Assembly (NCBI RefSeq): GCF_009728935.1
Contig: NZ_CP034235.1
Location: 7,589,501-7,653,500, forward strand
DNA length: 64,000 nucleotides
Direction: 5' to 3'
DNA from: Paenibacillus psychroresistens
GTDB lineage: Bacteria > Bacillota > Bacilli > Paenibacillales > NBRC-103111
The translations under genes and the position numbers were made by a program. Of this stretch, positions 50,443 to 58,837 are shown piece by piece; position 1 is the first letter of the stretch, and each line of letters begins with the position of its first letter. The notes under the pieces were generated by a model that saw only the letters and a program-made list of their open reading frames with translations, did no database searches and was not told the DNA's origin.

Positions 50443-51792
50443 CTATTCCTCCAAGGAAGCTGCAGCTTGACGTTGCATAGGATCATGACCAAATGACGCT
50501 GTTGCATCCATTTGCTGAATCTCTGTCCATTCTGCTTCAGGAATTCGCAAGAATGCTTCAACTACCTCTTGACTGAACTGCGTGCCCGAGCAGCGTATTA
50601 TCTCAGCGCGTGCTTCTGCATATGAGCGGCGTTTGCGATATGGTCGATCTGAGGTTATCGCATCATACGTATCACATAAAGCAAATATCCGTGCAAACAG
50701 CGGAATCTCTTCGCCCCGCAATCCATTAGGATAACCGTTCCCATCCCAGCTCTCATGATGATGCTTCACAACATCCAGGGAAAGCTGCAAGAACTCAATA
50801 TGACTTAGCATCTGATACCCGGTATGTACATGCTTGCACATAATCACCCATTCTTCCTCCGTCAGCTTACCCGGCTTTAGAAGAATCGCGTCTGGCACCC
50901 CGATTTTACCAACATCGTGCAATAACGCTCCGCGAGCAAGCAGACCTAGCTCGACTCCCTCGATCCCTAGCGACTGACCTAATCGGATAGCATAGGAAGT
51001 AACACGGAAGGAATGTCCATGGGTTTCATTATCTCGCGAATCAAGTGCACTCGATAAAGCATGCAAGGATTGATCATAGGTACTCTCTATGGTCTGGACC
51101 ATATCTGCAAGCTCGTGATTCTTTCGATCAATGGTCCGTGTGGAACGCAGAAATACCTGCCTCAAAGCAAAGAACAAAGCAAGCAAACAAATCACAATTA
51201 CAACGAAAATCCACAGCATCACTTTGCGGCTCGATGCATCCTGGCTCGTAATATCTCGAGTTAGCTCTACAACCCCAATCACTTTATTAGACGTATTTTC
51301 GATCGGCACCCACATATGCAAGCCATGCGCTCCTTGCCGTTTCTCCAGGGTTACTCCTTTTAAAACTTGATCAAAAGCTTTCTGATCCGATGCAGGCAGC
51401 ATGGTCCCCACATCTTTAAGATTATAACTATATGTAATCATTCCATTAGTTCGATAGAATCGCGTACTCACAAAATTATATAAATCAAAATGCAAATGGA
51501 CCAAGCCATCGACACCTTTATAGTTATCAATCATCCCATGATCCGCCATGCTATAGGCTTCATCTTCCTCTGCCTCCTTATCCTCAGCAAAAATATCCTT
51601 CAGGATGGAGAAAGCATTAAAATGACTCTGGACTGCAAGCTTAGTGAAATGGTTGGTATCTTTAACGACAAAATTATTAATGAACAAAATGGTTGCCAGT
51701 CCAATGGCAAGTCCAATCGCTACCACGGAACAGCCTAGAATAAGCGTAAATCGTCGATAAGGGCTGCTCTCCTGTTTTACATGTATATTCAA
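50443..51792 (-). CDS. HD-GYP domain protein, probable cyclic-di-GMP phosphodiesterase
   Basis: A 449-residue membrane protein. It has helix 1 (about 15-42), an extracellular sensor domain with FSRF-type topology to about 178, helix 2 at about 180-202 (VMLWIFVVIVICLLALFFAL), a coiled coil, and an HD-GYP domain. The domain shows HDVGKIGVPDAILLKPGKL, HHESWDGNGYPNGLRG and LCDTYDAITSDRPYRKRRS. All metal ligands are present. An ATG at 51819 lacks a ribosome binding site, whereas AAGGAG lies before the TTG at 51792. It is encoded 30 bp after the TrhA-like gene. Confidence 0.88.
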   Translation of the reverse strand: MNIHVKQESSPYRRFTLILGCSVVAIGLAIGLATILFINNFVVKDTNHFTKLAVQSHFNAFSILKDIFAEDKEAEEDEAYSMADHGMIDNYKGVDGLVHLHFDLYNFVSTRFYRTNGMITYSYNLKDVGTMLPASDQKAFDQVLKGVTLEKRQGAHGLHMWVPIENTSNKVIGVVELTRDITSQDASSRKVMLWIFVVIVICLLALFFALRQVFLRSTRTIDRKNHELADMVQTIESTYDQSLHALSSALDSRDNETHGHSFRVTSYAIRLGQSLGIEGVELGLLARGALLHDVGKIGVPDAILLKPGKLTEEEWVIMCKHVHTGYQMLSHIEFLQLSLDVVKHHHESWDGNGYPNGLRGEEIPLFARIFALCDTYDAITSDRPYRKRRSYAEARAEIIRCSGTQFSQEVVEAFLRIPEAEWTEIQQMDATASFGHDPMQRQAAASLEE

Positions 51793-51822
51793 GCTAATCT
51801 CTCCTTTTGTGGACTCCATTAC

Positions 51823-52464
51823 TTAAGGCAGAATATACAGTAAAATCACAAAGAAGTGAAAAATCGAGCCTGCCAGCACGAATAAATGCCAGATAGCATG
51901 ATGATAAGGAAAACTCCGCCAAACATAGAAAACCGTTCCTACGGTATAGAGCAGACCGCCGATAATCAGCAGTGTTAATCCGTTTCCACTTAAGTTTAAC
52001 AGCAACGGCTTCCAAGCAAATACAATTAGCCAGCCCATGAGAATATAAAGGATGGTCGATGTATACAGGAATTTTTTGGCATAGAAAGCTTTAAAGACAA
52101 CCCCCAACACAGCCATGCCCCAAACAACACCGAATAAAACCCAGCCTAATTTGCCTTGAACCACATGAAATAGCAGCGGCGTGTAACTCCCGGCAATAAA
52201 AAGATAAATCGCAGAATGATCAAAAATCTCAAACAGATCCTTCGTTTTCCCCTCGGGAAAGCTATGTACGAGTGTTGAGCTTAGATAAAGCAGCAGCATC
52301 GTAACCCCATATATTAAAAAGCTGACCACATGCAAAGCGGTTCCTTCCAAGCTTGAGAATACAACCAAGAGAACAATTGCAACAATACTTAGCGCAGCTC
52401 CAATTCCATGAATCGTCGCATTCGCCAGCTCTTCCTTTTTACTAAAAACGTGTGTAGCTGCCAT
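51823..52464 (-). CDS. TrhA/hemolysin III family membrane protein
   Basis: A 213-residue protein with seven helices. It has ELANATIHGIGAALSIVAIVLL, the conserved SSTLVHSFPEGKTKDLFEIFDHSAIYLFIAGSYTP region split over 70-105, and HHAIWHLFVLAGSIFHFFVIL at the end, with the conserved His, Ser and Asp of PAQR/hemolysin III proteins. Bacterial members (TrhA) affect membrane energetics and lipid homeostasis. AAAGGGTG precedes the ATG at 52464. Regulation is not apparent. Confidence 0.88.
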   Translation of the reverse strand: MAATHVFSKKEELANATIHGIGAALSIVAIVLLVVFSSLEGTALHVVSFLIYGVTMLLLYLSSTLVHSFPEGKTKDLFEIFDHSAIYLFIAGSYTPLLFHVVQGKLGWVLFGVVWGMAVLGVVFKAFYAKKFLYTSTILYILMGWLIVFAWKPLLLNLSGNGLTLLIIGGLLYTVGTVFYVWRSFPYHHAIWHLFVLAGSIFHFFVILLYILP

Positions 52465-52558
52465 AAGATGCACCCTTTCCGAAAGCTATGTTTTTATTAT
52501 AATACATATGCGTTATAATCTAAACAAACTCAAAATCAATCTAAACTCTGGAGGCACT

Positions 52559-53056
52559 ATGCTTACTTTTGAAGAAAAGCTTGCGGTAATAACAACATTC
52601 CCTGAATTACAAAAAAAAGACGTATCCATGGGACGCGTCAATTTCCATTATGAAGCTAGTATTGTCGATAAGAAAATCGTTGTTTATCATCTGCACCCTA
52701 ACGGCAACGGCTTCGTTTATGCCGAGCAAATTCCACATACCGCTACGGATGATAAAGGCTTTGTTAATATTCGTGAATTTACAGCAGATGAGCTTCGCTC
52801 AATCATTCAAGCATCGATTCAATCCTTATCCAATCCTGCTATACCACTGATGGTTTCATCGCCAGCTTTTCCTGAATTATCTCAGGAAACCATTCTCTCC
52901 TCCGAAAGCTGGGAAGACGGGGAAGGCCAAACCCTCACTCTCGTCGAGGAAGACGAGCTCTGGAATGTGTATACAGGCTCTAATCTCGAGATGGCTTTCG
53001 AAACTTATACGGAGGCTAAAAAGTATCTGAAGGATGAGGGCTTTTGGCGTTCTTAA
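52559..53056 (+). CDS. Hypothetical protein
   Basis: A 165-residue soluble protein with no signal or membrane segment. GGAGGCACT before the ATG at 52559 sets the start. It contains GRVNFHYEASIVDKKIVVYHLHPNGNGFVYAEQ, split here as residues 25-57, and a C-terminal acidic stretch LTLVEEDELWNVY with EAKKYLKDEGF. I do not recognise the family. It overlaps the convergent MBL gene by 41 bases at its 3' end. Confidence 0.7.
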   Translation: MLTFEEKLAVITTFPELQKKDVSMGRVNFHYEASIVDKKIVVYHLHPNGNGFVYAEQIPHTATDDKGFVNIREFTADELRSIIQASIQSLSNPAIPLMVSSPAFPELSQETILSSESWEDGEGQTLTLVEEDELWNVYTGSNLEMAFETYTEAKKYLKDEGFWRS

Positions 53057-53876
53057 GCTGTAGCTCCTTTTTCATTAGGGCTTTGTTATCCGCATGAAAT
53101 TTTCTCATCCCAATGGGAAATGGCCGCTCGTTGACAAAAGCATCCAAAGTCAGCTCATCCCCTGTAACTATCGATTCACGTAAGCTGGCAATGTACTGCA
53201 GCGAATGCTCGTATCTCAGCAGCATGTCTGTTTGAATCGTCGTTACATTGCCATGCCCAGGGATCAAAAGATTAATGGGATGCACCTGCATAATCTCTTT
53301 GAATTTCTCGATTGTTTCTTCATAATCCACACTGCTGGAATAGATGTAGGGAAACTCAATATCCGATAAATAATCACCAGCGATAAATATCCCCAGAGGC
53401 TCAACAATCGTAAAAATACCATCCGCCGTATGGCCCGGAGCCAGATAAAAGGTCAACCGGGTGCCGCCAACCGTGACAATCTGTCCATCCTTTTTAATCA
53501 CAATATCTACTCTCGGGAAAGCAATCTCATAATCCCGAGAGATATAATAACGATCATCAAAATCCTTGATTTGCTGTAAAATATCGTCCTTCTCCACACA
53601 GTTAACAAGAGCTTCACTCGCGATAATAGTCGCACTAGGAAATGCGGAATAGCCAATAATATGATCCCAATCACTATGCGTAAAAACCAGATACAACGGG
53701 CGATCTTTTCTAATTTGCTCCACATAATACCGAATCGCTTCTACCTCTTGCGGGAGCCAATTCGGATCAACGACCACAACGCAATCATCCGTCTCAACCA
53801 CACTTGAGGTTGTATGAAACAGCGCACTTTGAAACACCGTTAAATTCTTCGTTTTATAAGCAATCATCGGTTTCAC
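53016..53876 (-). CDS. MBL-fold metallo-hydrolase
   Basis: A 286-residue metallo-beta-lactamase-fold hydrolase. The metal motif is FTHSDWDHIIGYSAF (HxDxDH form, with S in place of the usual residue), then YLAPGHTADGIFTI and GDYLSDIEFP, and a late LIPGHGNV. It resembles glyoxalase II-like or quorum-quenching relatives, but the substrate is unknown. The start is GTG at 53876; an ATG at 53867 is equally possible. It is encoded 18 bp after the M29 aminopeptidase gene. Confidence 0.85.
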   Translation of the reverse strand: MKPMIAYKTKNLTVFQSALFHTTSSVVETDDCVVVVDPNWLPQEVEAIRYYVEQIRKDRPLYLVFTHSDWDHIIGYSAFPSATIIASEALVNCVEKDDILQQIKDFDDRYYISRDYEIAFPRVDIVIKKDGQIVTVGGTRLTFYLAPGHTADGIFTIVEPLGIFIAGDYLSDIEFPYIYSSSVDYEETIEKFKEIMQVHPINLLIPGHGNVTTIQTDMLLRYEHSLQYIASLRESIVTGDELTLDAFVNERPFPIGMRKFHADNKALMKKELQLKNAKSPHPSDTF

Positions 53877-53894
53877 CTATTCCTTTAGAGCTTT

Positions 53895-55136
53895 TTAATC
53901 TGTAAAGGCAACCCAGTTTCCATTACGAATTAACGGTTCAACCTTGCCATCCTTCGTCACTCCATCAATATTCATCTCAGCGGATCCAATCATGAAATCG
54001 ACATGCACCAGACTCGTATTCACGCCATGGCTTGCATAATCAGCCTCTGCCATATCCGAGCCGTCTTTAATATTGATTGGATAAGCTTTCCCAATAGCCA
54101 GATGGGATGAAGCATTCTCATCAAATAAGGTATTGTAGAAAATAAGGTTTGTATTCGAGATCGGGGAGTGGTGCGGCACTAAAGCAGCCTCGCCTAATCG
54201 TCGCGCGCCTTCATCCGTATCCAGCAAATGCTTCAAAGTGTCATAGCCTTCTTCAGCAGTGAAATCAACCACTACTCCATCCTTGAAGGTAAGAGAAAAG
54301 CCGTTGATCAACGTTCCGCCGTAATTCAAAGGCTTCGTACTGCGTACAACTCCATTTGCACCATCCTTGTGCGGCATTGTGAATACTTCCTCAGTTGGCA
54401 TATTCGGGCTGAATTGCACGCCTTTATCGGTTACTGCCGAGCCACCGTGCCAGATATGATTTTCCGTAAGCTCCACGCTTAAATTCGTTCCCGGCGCTTC
54501 GTATACCAGCTTTTTATATTGCTTCTTATTTAAATATGCACTTGTGACAGCAAGATTAGTTTTATGCTCTTTCCACGCTTGAATCGGATCTTCAACACTC
54601 ACTCGAGTCACTTCAAAAATAACTTCCCACAGCTGCTGCATGGCTTCTTCAGTCTCTAAATCCGGATACATCTTCTGAGCCCATTCTTCTGTCGGTACAG
54701 CTACAATGGACCAAGCCGCTTTGTCCGCCATTAAATAACTGCGGTACTTTTGCAAAGCTAGTGCTTGCGTTTTATTAGCTGTAGCAATTCGTTCAGGCGA
54801 AATATCCTTCAATAGATCCGGATTAGGTGCATATACCGTTAAGAATGCAGCACCGCCTGCTGCTAATTCTTCCATCCCGCTTGCTTTCCACATCGGAAAT
54901 TCAGTAAAGGCTTCATCTGGTGCATGCGTAAATTTAATATGGCCAAGCTGATCATCGTTCCATTCCACATGTACATTTTTTGCTCCAGCTTCATATGCTT
55001 TTTGCGCAATTTTACGAACCAGCTTATACGAAAGAATCGGTGCATTAATCACCAAGGTTTGTCCTTGTTGGACGTTCACCCCGGTTTTAACGGCAAGATT
55101 GGCATATTTCTCTAAATTTTCTTCAAATGAATACAT
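53895..55136 (-). CDS. M29-family aminopeptidase (AmpS/PepS-like)
   Basis: A 413-residue cytoplasmic metallo-aminopeptidase. It starts FEENLEKYANLAVKTGVNVQ and has WHGGSAVTDKGVQFSPNMPTEEVFTMPHK, split over 230-260, with metal ligands in NMPTEEVFTMPH, LGEAALVPHHSPIS, NTLFDENASSHLAIGKAYP and HVDFMIG. These are the defining M29 ligands. AAGGAG precedes the ATG. It is followed by the MBL gene in a likely two-gene operon. Confidence 0.93.
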   Translation of the reverse strand: MYSFEENLEKYANLAVKTGVNVQQGQTLVINAPILSYKLVRKIAQKAYEAGAKNVHVEWNDDQLGHIKFTHAPDEAFTEFPMWKASGMEELAAGGAAFLTVYAPNPDLLKDISPERIATANKTQALALQKYRSYLMADKAAWSIVAVPTEEWAQKMYPDLETEEAMQQLWEVIFEVTRVSVEDPIQAWKEHKTNLAVTSAYLNKKQYKKLVYEAPGTNLSVELTENHIWHGGSAVTDKGVQFSPNMPTEEVFTMPHKDGANGVVRSTKPLNYGGTLINGFSLTFKDGVVVDFTAEEGYDTLKHLLDTDEGARRLGEAALVPHHSPISNTNLIFYNTLFDENASSHLAIGKAYPINIKDGSDMAEADYASHGVNTSLVHVDFMIGSAEMNIDGVTKDGKVEPLIRNGNWVAFTD

Positions 55137-55201
55137 GGAAACGCTCCTTCGTAAGGCATGAATTTTGTGTTTTTGTGAAAATTTTGCTGCGTAAGCCTAT
55201 T

Positions 55202-57466
55202 TTAATTTAGCTTTAGATTACTCTGATTATGGAATATTTCCTCTAACCCGTCAACTTCAGTTGGGCGATAGAAGTAATAGCCTTGGATTTGTGAACAGCC
55301 ATTTTCGAGCAGATACTCCGCTTCTGCCAGCGATTCCACCCCTTCTGCAATCACTTCCAAGCCGAAGGATTGAGCAAGAAAAATCATGGTTTTAATCATC
55401 GCGCGATCTTTTTCATCCGTTTGAATCCCTCTTATAAAGGATTGATCCAGCTTAATCTTAGTTACAGGAAAACGCTTGAGGTAGCTCAATGACGAATAGT
55501 TCATTCCAAAATCATCTACTGAAATCGAAACACCTAGCTGGCGTAATTCTCGTAGAATACCCAACTCTTCATCTTTCATGCCTATATTTTCTGTGATTTC
55601 TAGCTCAAGGTATTTGGCTTCTAATCCGGTTTGTTGAAGAATCATCCGCACTTTATCCACTAGCTGCTCATCTTGAAATTGCTTTACGGAGAGATTTACT
55701 GCTAGTTTTATGCGAGGAAGGCCGGCATCATGCCAGATTTTCATCTGATTACAGGCTTGCTGCAGCACCCAGTCACCGATAGGAATGATGATACCCATTT
55801 CCTCAGCCAAAGGAATAAAAGTGGCCGGTGAAATGTAGCCTTTAGTCGAATGATTCCATCGCAGCAAGGCTTCCACTCCAATTATCTGCCCTTTCAGGCA
55901 ATCTACCTGTGGTTGATAGTGAAGCAATAGCTCCTTGCGCTCCAATGCTTGTCTTAAATGACTAACCAGCTCCATCTTGGCAATGGTGTCGCTCTCCATC
56001 CTGCGATTAAAGAACTTATAGCTGCTGCCTCCGGCTTTTTTAGCTTCATACATGGCAATATCCGCGCTTTTAAACAGCTCTTCAACCGTTTTTCCACCCG
56101 TAGGATATCGGGCAATACCAATACTCAGCGCAACATAATATTCCTGCCCACCTAGATCACAAGGGTCCTTAAGCAAGCTAAGCATATTCTCCACAACCCT
56201 GCAAATCTGCTCTTCTCCTTGCTGCTCTATGAGTAACAAGGCAAATTCGTCGCCGCCTAATCTAGCAAATAAATCTATCGGAAGCTCAACCTGCTGAATA
56301 CGTTTTGCAATCTCTTTTAGCAACAGATCTCCCATGTAATGTCCGTAGGTATCATTGACCAGCTTAAAATCATCTAAATCAAAATAAAGCACAGTAGCAC
56401 TTTGTAAAGCTTCCTCATCTCTCAATTGCTGCAATACCTCGTCGAGCCGTGAATGAAACCGCACCCGATTCGGAATGTTCGTTAGTGCATCCGTGTAGGC
56501 CATATAGGAAAATCGCTGCTCGGATTTACGTAATTCCAGTTCACCCGAAATAAGCTCTTTATTAACTGAAATCAAGTATTCATTGGTCAGCAGCAGCTCT
56601 TGAGTACGCGAGGCTACTTTTAATTTAAGTTTATTGCGTTGGTAGAGAATGCTTGTAAAAAAACCAAATACCAGCAAAAGTGTCAGATAGCTGCCTAACC
56701 GCATCAGCAGGATTTGTAAGTGAACTTCTTTGATTCGATCTGGATTAGGCTGTGCTGCAACCTCCCATTCTCCTTCAGCCAAAACTAGCGTGTTCAAGAA
56801 AAATTTACCTTGAAACACGCTATCTGACCCATAGAATGCTGGATGTCCCGGAATTCGAACAGCCAATACCGAATCATGATTATTCGTTTGCACCATTTCT
56901 GATTTGTTTAAGATATCATCTAAATCAAGTCCAACAGAGACGAATCCCCAGAATGTATTGTCCCGGTAAAGAGCTTTACGTGCCACCAATCCATTATTAC
57001 CTTGCGCCAGCTTAAAAGGTCCATTAACCGTGATTGCTTTGGATTGAAAAGCTCGTTCTAATTGCCGCTTGATCATCTCACGGGGATCATGAAGCAAATC
57101 GAAATTAACGAAGCTCTCATTTCCCTCTACGGGATAAATAAATTTCACAGTGCCTGCAGGTGCAATATAATAGTTAAAAGCTGCACTGCCCCCACCTTTG
57201 TATAACGTTTTTAAATAGTCATTCACATCGCTGTCTGAAGTATTATACAAATAATTGGAGGTTACCACATAAGCCTCTAAAGCACTCATAAAGTTAAAAT
57301 TGCGATCAATGATTGACTTTAGAGTAAGCACTTTTGCAGATAACTGGACCCTTGTCGATAAATAAACACTTTCCTTCAAGCTCTTCTCATAATTTTGAAT
57401 CATTGATTCAATTAGACAAGCAAGTAATGAAGCGAGGATGACGCCAACTAAGATGTATTTTTTCAT
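55202..57466 (-). CDS. CHASE-GGDEF-EAL cyclic-di-GMP signalling protein
   Basis: A 754-residue membrane protein. It has a first helix at about 5-22, a CHASE-type extracellular domain (about 35-245), a second helix near 270-290, then a GGDEF domain with intact ARLGGDEFALLL and an EAL domain with GVEALLRWNH and ENIGMKDEEL-type ligands. Both activities may be retained. A cyclic-di-GMP input would reach the cheY riboswitch in this window. The start at 57466 has AAGTGGGG upstream; longer frames run into cfa. Confidence 0.9.
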   Translation of the reverse strand: MKKYILVGVILASLLACLIESMIQNYEKSLKESVYLSTRVQLSAKVLTLKSIIDRNFNFMSALEAYVVTSNYLYNTSDSDVNDYLKTLYKGGGSAAFNYYIAPAGTVKFIYPVEGNESFVNFDLLHDPREMIKRQLERAFQSKAITVNGPFKLAQGNNGLVARKALYRDNTFWGFVSVGLDLDDILNKSEMVQTNNHDSVLAVRIPGHPAFYGSDSVFQGKFFLNTLVLAEGEWEVAAQPNPDRIKEVHLQILLMRLGSYLTLLLVFGFFTSILYQRNKLKLKVASRTQELLLTNEYLISVNKELISGELELRKSEQRFSYMAYTDALTNIPNRVRFHSRLDEVLQQLRDEEALQSATVLYFDLDDFKLVNDTYGHYMGDLLLKEIAKRIQQVELPIDLFARLGGDEFALLLIEQQGEEQICRVVENMLSLLKDPCDLGGQEYYVALSIGIARYPTGGKTVEELFKSADIAMYEAKKAGGSSYKFFNRRMESDTIAKMELVSHLRQALERKELLLHYQPQVDCLKGQIIGVEALLRWNHSTKGYISPATFIPLAEEMGIIIPIGDWVLQQACNQMKIWHDAGLPRIKLAVNLSVKQFQDEQLVDKVRMILQQTGLEAKYLELEITENIGMKDEELGILRELRQLGVSISVDDFGMNYSSLSYLKRFPVTKIKLDQSFIRGIQTDEKDRAMIKTMIFLAQSFGLEVIAEGVESLAEAEYLLENGCSQIQGYYFYRPTEVDGLEEIFHNQSNLKLN

Positions 57467-57494
57467 ATGTGTTTCCCCACTTCTCATGACATTC

Positions 57495-58664
57495 TTATCC
57501 ATTGTAAAGAAAGTCACGGGTTAAAGCCAGTTGATTATTCAAACCTTTTGTAAAAACAATCTGGTGCAAATTAATGCCATCCCTGCGAAAAGCCGATGCG
57601 CTGGCACGCAAGTACAAACGCCACATCCGCACAAATTTCTCTCCGTACATCTCTCTCACTTGATCCTCATGAGCGTCATACGCATCTGCCCAATGATCCA
57701 AGGTCATCGCATAGTGGATTCGCAAGCTTTCAATATCTGTTACGTGAAAATTATACTCAGGCAGAAGATTTACAATCTCACGAAGCGAAGGAATATACCC
57801 CCCAGGAAAAATATATTTTTCAATCCATGGATCTGGCTTTTGCTCAATGGGATGGGTAATTGTATGTAAAACGGCTACGCCTTGATCCTTCAACAAACGA
57901 TCTACAGCCTTCATAAAATGCGGATAATTCGCTTGTCCAACATGCTCGAACATCCCCACGCTTGAAATTTTATCATAAGCACCTGTTGCAGGCGCTGCTA
58001 GCTCTTGATAGCTGATCAGCTCAACTTCAACCTGACCCTGCAGTCCGTTCTCAATAATTCTTTCTTGCACCTTCTTGTACTGCTCTTCGCTTAAGGTGAT
58101 ACCCTTGGCTTTAACCCCATACTCCAGCGCTGCTCTAATGATTAATCCGCCCCAGCCACAACCAATATCCAATAAAGTTTCACCGCTTTTTAATTGCAGC
58201 TTCCGTAGAACATGGTCGATTTTCTGTTTTTGGGCTTGTTCGAGAGAATCCTCAGGTGTTTTGAAATAGGCACAAGAGTAGCTCATCGATGGATCCAGCC
58301 AGATGGCATAGAATGCATTGCCTACATCATAATGGTGCTGAACATTCTCTTTTTGCTTACCTATCGAAGTGAGCTTGTTCCAGCGAGTTATCGCCTTAGT
58401 CCAGAACACACTATGATTTATATTAGCTAATTTAAGCATCTCTTCTAAGCTGCCTTCTACTTCTATGTGACCATTCATATACCCTTCACCGAAAGTCATA
58501 ACCGGCTCTTTAATAAACTTGGCTAGCGAAACCTCTTCGCGAAAAATCAGTTTAAACCTAGGCTCACCTTCTCCAAAATTTTCTTTAGAATCGTCCCAAT
58601 AGGAAACCTCAAACGGAATCCCCTTTAATCCTTTGAAAAATTGATGAAACGCTTTTTTCTTCAT
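57495..58664 (-). CDS. cfa: Cyclopropane-fatty-acyl-phospholipid synthase
   Basis: A 389-residue SAM-dependent enzyme that adds a methylene to unsaturated membrane acyl chains. It has QHHYDVGNAFYAIWLDPSM, YSCAYFKTPEDSLEQAQ, the SAM motif LLDIGCGWGGLIIRAA, GITLSEEQ and the C-terminal FVRMWRLYLRASASAFR. AGGAGGGATTGAGC before the ATG at 58664 sets the start. It is followed by the GGDEF-EAL gene 28 bp later, so they may be cotranscribed. The product alters membrane properties in stationary phase. Confidence 0.94.
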   Translation of the reverse strand: MKKKAFHQFFKGLKGIPFEVSYWDDSKENFGEGEPRFKLIFREEVSLAKFIKEPVMTFGEGYMNGHIEVEGSLEEMLKLANINHSVFWTKAITRWNKLTSIGKQKENVQHHYDVGNAFYAIWLDPSMSYSCAYFKTPEDSLEQAQKQKIDHVLRKLQLKSGETLLDIGCGWGGLIIRAALEYGVKAKGITLSEEQYKKVQERIIENGLQGQVEVELISYQELAAPATGAYDKISSVGMFEHVGQANYPHFMKAVDRLLKDQGVAVLHTITHPIEQKPDPWIEKYIFPGGYIPSLREIVNLLPEYNFHVTDIESLRIHYAMTLDHWADAYDAHEDQVREMYGEKFVRMWRLYLRASASAFRRDGINLHQIVFTKGLNNQLALTRDFLYNG

Positions 58665-58791
58665 GCTCAATCCCTCCTGAATATATGCTCAAGAAATCTC
58701 ACAGCAGTTGCCTATTTTTTCATACTACATAACTAATTCTTTTATTCTATGTTAATTCCCTTCCCTTCATCAAACAATTATTCAGTTAAAA

Positions 58792-58831
58792 AATAACCCG
58801 CTTGCTAATTAGCAACAAGTGGGCTTATTTC
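58792..58831 (-). terminator. Terminator of the M6 metalloprotease gene
   Basis: On the minus strand GCCCACTTGTTGC and GCAAGCGGGT form a stem around TAATTA, followed by TATTTTTTAA. It lies immediately after the stop at 58838. Confidence 0.85.
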
Positions 58832-58837
58832 GGTTTT

